A model generated the notes under the pieces. That model did no database searches and was not told the DNA's origin. It saw only the letters and a program-made list of their open reading frames with translations. Positions 56,001 to 64,000 of a stretch of 64,000 nucleotides of DNA are shown one piece after another. Both the position numbers and the translations under genes were made by a program. Position 1 is the stretch's first letter; the number at the start of each line of letters is the position of its first letter. This stretch comes from Blumeriella jaapii (lineage: Eukaryota; Ascomycota; Leotiomycetes; Helotiales; Drepanopezizaceae), in assembly GCA_009599575.1 (NCBI GenBank), contig VWND01000011.1, positions 744,001 to 808,000 of the forward strand. Reading direction: 5' to 3'.

Positions 56001-56099
56001 TTTTCGCGAAATTTATTCGATGCTTTATAAAATGGTAAAAAGCTAGAATAACCGCGGCGGTATCGTTAAATACGTCGGCGTAATCGTCGTATTTCAAAA

Positions 56100-58252
56100 A
56101 TAATTAATATTATTTTCCAGTAGCTTTTTTCAAAACGATATAAAACGCTTGCTTTTTTTTGGATTTTTTTTTGAAACGTTTAATTATAACGAAATTGAAT
56201 TATAAACGTTCGACTAAATATCGCTACGATTTAGCTCGAAAGTTTATAGCGGAGTCGATATTTCGGAATTAAAAAAATCCTAAAATAAATAAAACTTTTG
56301 GAATATTTTTATCGCAAGCTACGAAATCGCTTTGTATTTTTTTAATTGTTTTATAATTATTAATAACGCGAATAAATTGCGTATGCGTGCCGTAAATAAT
56401 TACTTTTTTTTTTTAATTATAAATAAGTTAATACGTTTTTGAATTAGTTTTTATTTATATTTAATTAATGATTTTTAAATTACGCAGTTTTTTTCCGCGC
56501 CGCAATCGATAAAAGCTTATTTCGTACGAGTTTCGTTTTTAACTTTTTTAATTTCGATTAAAATTATTATTTTTTGCTTTTTTTTTTCGTTCGATTTTAT
56601 TAGCAGCGACGAAATTAAAATCGAGCGGAAGCTTTTCCCGAATTTTTAAATTTGTTAGCTTCGGAACAATTTAAAATTATATTTTTTTTTTTGTTGCATT
56701 TATAATATTCGACTTTTAAATAATTGATTATACGATGTTTTGCTTTTTAGCAGCGATTACATTTCGAAAAATAAAAAAAAATCGTTAAAAATTTTAAGAT
56801 TTTAAGAAATTTTATAAAGATTATCGTTTTTCGTTTTTTTTTTTTTTTTTCGTTTTTTTTTTTTTTTATAACGTATTTTCGAATCGAAAACGATATATAT
56901 TTGTTTTAGCTTTTAAGTTTTAATCGTAAATATAAGTTTTTTTTTTTTTTTTTTTGTTTTGCGTTAGTTTCGTCGTTTATTATTTTTCGTTTCGTCGTTA
57001 ATAATTTTATTAGCATTTTCGATACGACGAGCAATTAATATTAATTTTTCGTACGAATTTATAATTGCAATATTGCTTCGTTTAATAATTTTTTTTCGAA
57101 AAATAAATCGGAGTTTTGCGAAAAGCATTTTCTTTTTAGTCGTATCGTTTATTATTTGCAATTGCTATTCGAAATTATTTAAATAAGCAACGAAATCGTT
57201 AATTAATTTATATTTTTTTTGCTTCGCTTTATCGTATAAATTCTAAGCCGCGATTTTTCGATTTTCCGTATTTATTAAAAAATCCAATATCTATTTTTTA
57301 AAATCGTTTTATATAATTCGAATATTCGTAAAACGTCGTTCGTATCCGATTTATTTTTTTTTTATTTTATCGTCGAAAGCTAAAATATAAACGTTAATTT
57401 TTTTTTAATTAGTACAAAATATTACCTTTTTATTTTGGCGGAAACTTCGCTTTGCACGCCGAATAAAAAATTAAGCTTTTTTAGTATTTTTTTTTTCGAT
57501 ATATTAAAAAGTTTTTTATTTTTAATATTTTTCGGCTCGAATTCGCTGTGTTTTTTACAAAAGGTATAATATGCTTAAAAAAAATGCTAAATCGTTTCCA
57601 ATAAGTATTATTATCGTAATACTTCGAAAATATTTTATAATAATCGCCGGCTTAAATTATTTTCTGTTTTCTTTTAATTGGAACGATATTAAAAAATATA
57701 AAACCCTTTTTTTCGATATTTTCGAAAGCGTTGAGTTTTTGTTAAAATTATTTAATTTTTTTTCAGAATTCGTTTCGGCGTTTTTTAGCTTTTTCGAATT
57801 TTTAAATTGTTTTGTAAACTTTTTTTTTAGATTTTCTCTGTTTTATTCTAGTTCGTATTTTCTTTACTTTTCTACGTTTATCGTTTTCTTTTTATTCGGC
57901 GCGGATTCGTTTATTAATTAAATAAATCAGAATTTCGATAGAAAGTTTTTCCGAATCGTTTTAAACGTAGCTTTTTTTAGTAATTTCTTAAATAAAAAAA
58001 AATTAGAAAGTCGTCGCGCTTTAGTAATAAAGTATTTCGATTTTTGATAAAGCTAATAACGTTAAGAAAACGATAATACGGAGTTTTTTTAAACAGCCGA
58101 AAGCGCTGGGTTTTTTTAAATAGCTGGAAATGCTTATTCGCTGCGAATGTGAAAAATTATAATATCGATAATAACGATATAAATATAATAATATAATAAT
58201 AAATTGTTTTAATAATATCGAATTGCCGTTCCGATAAATAAAAAAATAAAAA
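56100..58252 (-). pseudogene. Gag relic of GypB copy 2
   Basis: 57161-56964 is open and, over the aligned part, differs from 23738-23541 of copy 1 by one residue (EKLILIARRIENANKIINDE). The knuckle near 56765-56720 reads KCNRC with a stop after it. A plus-strand frame at 57571-57921 is the antisense of the basic N-terminal gag region and is not taken as a gene. The high identity to copy 1 in 57000-57500 contrasts with more divergence on either side. Confidence 0.7.
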
Positions 58253-58590
58253 TGTAAAAATTAAAAAGCAAAAAATTATTAATTTAAATAATAAAGCTTA
58301 GATAAAATTAGGTTAATAATTAAATCAATTTTTATTTTTTATATTTTTAATAAAAAGCGCCTATAAATACAAAAAAAAGGGTGGAGCCTTCGAAAAAAGT
58401 ATTTCCCAGAAAACCAGGCGAATTCTATTTAGTATGTTTTTCCAGCTTTTATTCCGATCTTTTTTCAATTCTTTTTAATATAACTTTAATAATTGGTTTT
58501 TTAGTAATTATTCCTATAAAATATTTTATTTAAATGTTATTTCTAGCCCTTATAATACTATCCGGCCCCCACGGCCTATCCGCAGAGAAT
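58253..58590 (-). repeat. GypB copy 2, right (5') LTR, truncated
   Basis: Starts TGTAAAAATTAAAAAGCAA and follows the other two LTRs to GGCCTATCCGCAGA, then diverges. The last 80 bp of the LTR, including the terminal CCTGACA, are missing or replaced. Confidence 0.8.
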
Positions 58591-59160
58591 ATGTCGTGTA
58601 TAGCCGAATAGTCGGTAGGAACCTTCACCGGAGGCTGGAACGAATGAATTGTATGCAGTAAGATGTTACTTATATTGTTTTAAATCTGACTGGCGAGCTT
58701 TCCGCAAAAAACGGAAGGTTCGGGCTCGCTTAGTTAGTCGCTCGGAAAAACTAGTTTCCGAAAAAACTCGTTATTACGTGATTACGAGCCTTTTCGAGCT
58801 TCAGAAATATTTAATTACTGAAAGCGTATAAAAAAAAAAATTTAAAACAAAAGAAATAAAAAGAAATAAAAAAATATAAATATAGCGCAATATATTTTTT
58901 AACTGATTATTAATCCGATGATTAGTTATTTTCAAAGCGCGGAAAGGTTTTTTTATCGTCCGAATACGGCCGTAACGCGATATTACAATATTTATATAAT
59001 TTATTTATATTTTTTGTCGTTGCGAAGCTTAAATAAAGCCAAATCAGTTTAAATAAGCGTTTCGTCGCTTTTGAAAACTTTAATTTTTTAATTTTTTTAT
59101 TAGTTTTTTAATAAATTTAAATTTTATCATTTTAATTAAAAACATCGATATAGCTTTTCT
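58591..59160. other. Less-mutated spacer, no confident gene
   Basis: 58591-58830 keeps many CpA/TpG sites. A 60-codon plus-strand frame (58649-58831, YAVRCYLYCFKSDWRAFRKK) shows no known domain and is not claimed as a gene. A hairpin CTTTCCG...CGGAAGG lies near 58700. After 58840 the sequence is again AT-rich. It may be residual unique host DNA or the end of an unknown element. Confidence 0.35.
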
Positions 59161-59220
59161 TATATTTAAAAAAAGTCGTCCGCGTAGCTTTACGCGATTA
59201 GTTGGCCCAATTTCTCGGAT

Positions 59221-59900
59221 TTTTAATTTTCGGCGATTGCGTAATCGAAATTTTGCGAAATTTATTTTGCGTAATTAATCGGCTTTTTCGGCCAATTCGT
59301 TTTTTTTTGACTTTTTCGAAAAAAGCGATTTTTTCGATATTTCGTTTTTAAACGGTTTTTTCGAAAATCCATTTTTATTTGGCCTCGAAAATGCCGATAT
59401 AACGCTTAAAAAAAATGGCGGAAACGCTGCTAGCGGTAAAGGCGCTATTAGCGATAGTTTCGGTTTTAATAGCATTTCCGAAAAAAAAAGGCAAAACGCT
59501 GGCGCTTTTAAAAAAAAAGCGGCCGAAAATTAATAAAGCGAAAAAAATAAAAATAAAAATAACGACGATAATCGTTTTTTAAAACGCGTTCGTATTAAAG
59601 CCAAAAAGCCTGCTATTTCTAAGCTTTTTAATTTTATTTTTTATATAACTTATATTATTCGCGAAGTAATTAAAAATTTAAATTACGAATGCTTATCGAA
59701 CTTAGCTGAAGCTCGTTGCTATCGGTGCTACGCAATTAATACGTTGTGCATTTTAGCCGACGCGAATATTATAATTACGTAGTTTTCCGTTTTTAAAATT
59801 CGGATAAATAAAATTATTAACGCGGTTAATTATATCGAAAACTTTGTCGTTTTTGCTAATCGATTTTTAAAATATAACGGTTTTTTTCTATTTTACGGTT
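59221..59900 (+). pseudogene. Unidentified decayed ORF with a C-x2-C-x6-C-like motif
   Basis: On the plus strand one frame reads FFDFFEKSDFFDISFLNGFF, then GLENADITLKKNGGNAASGK and ISDSFGFNSISEKK (about 59305-59490). After two stops it continues with NLNYECLSNLAEARCYRCYA and INTLCILADA (about 59680-59770), then INAVNYIENFVVFANRFLKY. The RCYRCYAINTLC segment has Cys at positions suggesting a small metal-binding knot. I do not know the family. The reverse strand is also open over 59475-59275, but the plus-strand frame runs longer. Confidence 0.4.
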
Positions 59901-60449
59901 AAAGCGGTTTTAAAAATGCAAAAAAATAAGCTTTTAAATCGATCGTAATTTAAAAGCAAAACTAATAATAATAAACCGTATTATTAACGCGAAGCTCGCC
60001 GCGGCTTATAAAGTTTTTTAGTTTTTTTTTTACTTTTTAAATAGAAACTTTTACTTTTGCTTTACGTACTGGCGGAATAAAGCCTGGCCACGATTTATTA
60101 AAAAATGCTTTTGTTTTTAAAAATCTAAAAAGAAATTTCGCGGCGACTTTTCTGCCAAACGTTTTTTGATTTTTAGTTTAATAAAAACTTCGCGAGCTTC
60201 GCAAAAAAAAAAATATTTCGATTGCATAGCCGGCGGCAGTTGTGCTTAAAAAGCTTATCGTAAAATTTATTTCAAATCTGATTATCGCGAAGCGTTAAGC
60301 GCGGATTATTATTTTAGCGGGTTATATTTTTAATTTTTTTACAAAGCTAAGCGGTTTGGTTTTGGGTTTTTAAGTTTACAAAAAAATTCGGATTTTCTTC
60401 GATTGAAAAATAGTTTTTGCTGCGATTTAAGTTTTAATAAAAGTTTGTT
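59901..60449. other. AT-rich stretch, nothing recognisable
   Basis: Continues the decayed composition with moderate G content. No domain, LTR end or repeat recognised. By position it may hold the lost 3' end of the Copia element that follows or of the preceding frame. Confidence 0.4.
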
Positions 60450-60469
60450 TAAATAAATATACGCTTGCA

Positions 60470-60780
60470 AAGCGCAAGTTTTTTTAATTCGATTAATCGA
60501 GCTTTTCGATAAAGCTTCGAAAATCCCGTAGATTAAAAAGTTTGACGAAACTTTCGTGCTTTTATCGAATTAGATTTTTTAGTAAAACCGTTTACGTGCA
60601 TTTTATTTATTAAAAAGTATATGATTTTAAATTTTTTATTTTGATATTTTTAGCGAATTTATATATTATTTATATCGACGTGGCGAAGTTTTGTAAAAAA
60701 AAAAAAAATTGTTTTTTACGATTAATTTAATCGTTTGCTAATTATCGTAATATACGTTTTATTTAGAAATAATATCGAAT
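60470..60780 (-). pseudogene. Copia RNase H, C-terminal end
   Basis: Near 60605-60540 the minus strand reads MHVNGFTKKSNSIKARKF, which fits the M-x-A-D-x-x-T-K-x-L...K-h-x-x-F end of Copia RNase H; the Asp of A-D is Asn. Stops precede it. Confidence 0.7.
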
Positions 60781-60999
60781 CGAAGCTTTTTGAAAAAACG
60801 TTGGAATATTATTATTTTTTTTACGGTCGTTATATAAGTAAATAGTTTCGCTTTAATAAAAAAAAAATAATTATATTTTATCGTATAGCTTTTTATAAAA
60901 TAGCATTTTCGAAAAAAAAAAATATACTTTTAAAAAAATTTCCGAGTTTTTAAATCGTCGACGAAAAAAACGTCGATAGAAAACTATCAATTGGTTTTT

Positions 61000-62060
61000 C
61001 TGCTTTTTACGATTATAAACGATTTTTAGAAATTTTGTTTTATAAAAATATCGAAGCGTTTAATTAGCTGTTTCGAAATATTAAAAAACTTAAATTAGTA
61101 AAAAAGTAAAAAAGCAGAAAAGCTGCAAAAGCCACGTCGTCGGATCGAAGCATAATAGCCGTGTATAAAATTAAACCGATTTTTTTTTGATATTTTTTGA
61201 TTTGCGAAAGCGTAGCTACGTTTGGGTTTTTAATAAATTCGCAAATTAGAAAAAGCGTATTTAAAAAGCGCTTTTTGCATATATTAAACTTCGTAGCGAT
61301 TTTTTCGATATACGAATCGTAAAATAAAAAGATTTTTTTTTTTATTTATTTCGTAAAATACGAATTCCGAGAAAATAATTTAGATTTTTTATATTTGTAA
61401 ATTCGTAAGTTTTTTTTAAACCGAAAATAATTTCGTCGGCTTTTAACGAATGGAAAGCGTGGTATAAAATTTAAATATCGTCGACGTAAAACGCTACGTA
61501 TACGCTTCGTATTTCGTTAGCGAATATATAAAGCTTTTCGCTTATTAATTCGAGCTTTAGCTTTTTTAAAATACTAGCGAATTCGCCGTATTATAAAGCT
61601 GGAAATTTTTTTAATTTATACAAAGCTCGGTTTAATTGTATTATTATATTTAATTATTTGAATTTATCGAATAAATAATACGTAATTAGCTTATTTTTAA
61701 AATCTCGTTTTGCATTAACGAATATATTAACCACGTCGAATTGTTTAATTTTCAAATCGAAATAAGCCGCCAGCGTTATAACCGTTCGGAAAAAACGGGC
61801 TGCGAATATAACTGCGTATATAAAAAAAATTAAAGCTTTGTTTTAAAAGTTTTTTTTTACGATTAGTTTCGATTTGCACCGCTGCAATTCGCTTAAGCTG
61901 TTTGTTTTGTATATAAAAATTTATTTAAAAAGAATAAGTTTTATGGTTTTATTTTTTTTAATAATCCTTCAGCATTTTCTGATTTTTAAATTTTTAATTT
62001 CGGTTTTTGCTTTTTTTTTAAATTGCTTTTTTATTTAATGGTTTTTCAACTCGTTTTAGT
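61000..62060 (-). pseudogene. Copia reverse transcriptase relic
   Basis: About 61735-61420 reads VNIFVNAKRDFKNKLITYYL, IIIQLNRALYKLKKFPAL, FASILKKLKLELISEKLYIF and VYVAFYVDDI, then ILYHAFHSLKADEIIF. These are the Copia RT blocks (N-A-F-L, L-x-x-A-L-Y-G-L-K-Q-S-P, Y-V-D-D). Both catalytic Asp residues remain. Stops occur where Trp and Gln codons are expected. Confidence 0.88.
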
Positions 62061-62259
62061 TTTTTAAAACTTTCGGTAAATTATTCCGATATTGTTTTTG
62101 ATCGGAAAATTAAATGTTTTTTACCGACTTTTTTTCTATCGAAGCCGTTATTATTACGTGGACAGCCTAAAAAAAAAATTTATTTATTTAAATCGGCTCG
62201 TTTGTTTAAAACGTATAAACGAATTCGTCGATCTATTATTTAATAAATAAAGCTATTAA

Positions 62260-63300
62260 TTAAAAAATTTCGCATATCGTAGCGTATATTTCCGGTTTAT
62301 CCGGCCAATGTAAAATAGAATTTATACGATTTCGTTTGGCAGTTTTTAAAATCAGCTGTTTTTTATCGTTTATCGGAAACTTCGATTTGTTTTTTTTTTT
62401 ACTTTTTTTAAATAATTTTTTTTTAATAATCAGCTTTAAAAAAGTTTTCAAAAGCAAGCGTTTAAATAGCTGTTTTATTTTAAATCGATCTAGCGTTTAA
62501 TTTGCCGGGCGATGGCTTTTAATTATAATTTAAAAAGTTGAATTGCGTTTTTTTTTTTTTCGTATAAAACCATTTTTTATACCCGCGCCGAAAAACCTTT
62601 TAAAGTTTTGCTTTGTTTTATTCTGTTTTGCAATAATAAGCTTTATTAATTTTCTTTTTTTTTTAGATTTTTATAATTTTTTAACGTTTTTATCGCGTCG
62701 ATCAAAATATTTCGGATATGCTTTGTATACTTCCGATTAATAATTAGTTTTAAAAATTAAAACTGGTCGGTAATAGTTTTGTCGAAAAAGCTTTTATAAA
62801 AAATTATTACTTCCGAGCTTTTTAAACGTTTAAATCGATCGTAAAAAAAAGCTCGATCGCTTCGACTTTTATTAAATCTATTATTTTCGAAAATTTAGTT
62901 TTATTTTTTGAAATATTTAAATTTATTAATATTAAAATGTTTTTTTTTTATCGTAAGCTTTAAAAGTTTACTAAAAAAGCCTGAAATCGGTTTTGGTTCT
63001 GATAGCGGCTCCGATGGAAAGAAACTTTTATTTTTTTTTTATAAAATCTGAAGGTTATTCGTTTTGTAATAATAGCTTTTTTTTTGTATTTTTTTTTTTT
63101 AGCATATCGAGTTTTGCTGGTTTGCGCTATTATTAAAACCGTCCGCAAATATTTAATACTCAGCGTTTTAAGCTTTTTCGTTTTCCGCGTTTTCGATAAA
63201 CTTTACGATTTTCTGAAATTTTAATTTAATTATAAGATTTGGATTTTTATTTTCCGAAAAATAAAACTTAGACTTGTTAAACATTACGTTTCGGCTCGTG
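62260..63300 (-). pseudogene. Copia integrase C-terminus and linker to RT
   Basis: Minus strand 63300-63170 reads PFDTSRNVMFNKSKFYFSEN, matching the S-R-D-V-x-F-x-E-S motif that closes Copia integrases. The part right of 63300 in the same frame is unrelated. 63148-62960 and 62457-62260 are open Lys-rich linker segments; the latter ends SILHWPDKPEIYATICEIF. Confidence 0.7.
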
Positions 63301-63640
63301 TCAAAGGGCACCGGCTGACCGATGAAGAAGCATGCTAGAAAGTACTGGCTAGAAGTAAACATCAGCATGCAGCTTTGGCCAGGATCAAGCCTTGGCCAGA
63401 ATCAATCGAATCCCGAGGCAGGCCCGATCTGCCGACCTTCGGAATATAATCAGAAGGATTTTTTGTATTTTTATAATTCCTTAAAATTCAGTTTTACGAA
63501 TAAATGCACTTTTTATTTCTTGGTTTTAATTTCTAATTATAATAATCTGAATCTTTTAAAAAACGAACCGGCCGATAAGCATTTAATTCTACGTTTCAAA
63601 CCAGATTCCGCATGTTTCAGGCTTTAGATTTCGGTAAAAA
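63301..63640. other. Less-mutated spacer, no confident gene
   Basis: Composition is near normal at 63296-63460, with a short direct repeat TTGGCCAGGATCAAGCC/TTGGCCAGAATCAA. A 101-codon plus-strand frame (63322-63627) has no recognisable domain and its codons run into AT-rich sequence. I do not call it a gene. Confidence 0.35.
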
Positions 63641-64000
63641 ATCAGGCTTGATTATCGATCGCGAAAAAAAAAAAAAAAGAATTTAATAAGTTTTAAAAAA
63701 AAAAAACAGACAGAAACCCAAATCCAAAATATTAGCAACGCCGTATTATAAAAGACCGAAAATACAAATAATATGGCAGAATAAGCGAAAAACGACCGCG
63801 AAGATTAAACCGACGAAAGTTTTTTATTTTCCGATTTTTTTTTATTTTCGCAATTATTTTTATTTTTATTACCATCCGCTACGAATAAGCTAATAAAAAC
63901 TTTTCGCAAGCTTTTTTCGCCATTTTTTTTTTTTTTTTATTATATTTTTCCGCGTAAAAATTTAATTAAAAGGCGAACGCGAAAAAAATAAAATTATAAA
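63641..64000. other. AT-rich RIP-degraded sequence, nothing recognisable
   Basis: Long A and T runs. A weak plus-strand coding look at 63775-63830 (AKNDRED) is too short to interpret. The window ends inside this stretch. Confidence 0.5.

Larger units (their letters stand above)
43306..58590 (-). mobile_element. GypB copy 2: Ty3/Gypsy retrotransposon with two LTRs, doubly interrupted
   Basis: The 3' LTR (43306-43719) and 5' LTR (58253-58590, right end lost) enclose a post-integrase region, integrase, RNase H, RT and gag on the minus strand. A full-length LINE (44343-50671) interrupts the post-integrase region and a fold-back element (52524-54168) interrupts integrase. Without insertions the element is about 7.3 kb. 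It is collinear with copy 1. No 5-bp target duplication can be shown because the right LTR end is missing. Confidence 0.88.
60450..63300 (-). mobile_element. Ty1/Copia retrotransposon relic
   Basis: On the minus strand from the right: integrase C-terminal end (63300-63170), a long basic linker, RT with an intact Y-V-D-D-I box, and the RNase H end. The order integrase before RT is diagnostic of Ty1/Copia and opposite to the Gypsy copies in the window. Gag, protease, the integrase core and both LTRs are absent. The right end stops at less-mutated sequence near 63300. Confidence 0.85.

Noticed and set aside
57571..57921. 116-codon plus-strand Phe-rich frame
   Set aside because: Antisense of the Lys/Arg-rich gag N-terminal region of GypB copy 2; poly-Lys codons give Phe on the other strand.
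1..64000. Mitochondrial or AT-rich bacterial origin of the window
   Set aside because: No mitochondrial genes, rRNA, tRNA or bacterial operons; instead nested nuclear retrotransposons with RIP-type mutations, typical of filamentous ascomycetes.

Overview
The window is a block of transposable-element (TE) relics from a filamentous ascomycete (Pezizomycotina) genome. Most of it is very AT-rich, with CpA/TpG largely replaced by TpA while many CpG sites survive. That pattern, together with dense stop codons in recognisable retroelement genes, is what repeat-induced point mutation (RIP) leaves. I see no intact host gene, tRNA or rRNA. Nearly everything readable is a broken pol, gag or LINE reading frame. 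The exceptions with normal composition are short: LTRs, the 3' end of a LINE, a compact LTR element, a fold-back element and one pair of terminal inverted repeats.

Families recognised (names are mine): GypA, a Ty3/Gypsy family with LTRs of about 260 bp whose ends read TGTGACGA...TCGTCACA (copies at 12864-19250, 30699-36808, 38006-39196, 42624-43305). GypB, a Ty3/Gypsy family with LTRs of about 413 bp (10565-25239 and 43306-58590). GypC, a chromodomain-type Ty3/Gypsy family (6325-10266 on minus, 25240-30698 on plus). Dwf, a tiny non-autonomous LTR element with 213-bp LTRs (tandem at 11253-19363, inverted solo LTR at 10267-10564). A Tad1-like LINE (full length at 44343-50671 on plus, 5'-truncated at 39197-42623 on minus). 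A Ty1/Copia relic (60450-63300, minus). A terminal-inverted-repeat element (616-1973). A non-coding fold-back element (52524-54168).

Layout: 1-6324 holds unidentified decayed reading frames plus the inverted-repeat element. 6325-10564 is GypC copy 2 and a solo Dwf LTR. 10565-25239 is a three-level nest: GypB is interrupted by a Dwf array flanked by TTAGC duplications, and the last Dwf LTR is interrupted by GypA flanked by TTTAA duplications. 25240-30698 is GypC copy 1, with gag, RT, RNase H, integrase and chromodomain in order. 30699-43305 holds GypA copies 2-4, an unidentified 1.2-kb stretch and the truncated LINE. 43306-58590 is GypB copy 2, interrupted by the full-length LINE (15-bp target duplication) and by the fold-back element. 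58591-64000 holds two less-mutated spacers, a decayed cysteine-motif frame and the Copia relic.

The parts do not work together as a pathway; the value of the window is historical. Nesting and target duplications give a relative order of insertions. The contrast between heavily mutated bodies and nearly unmutated short elements and termini shows how the mutating process treated sequences of different length and position. Domain boundaries below are approximate because frames shift and stops are frequent.
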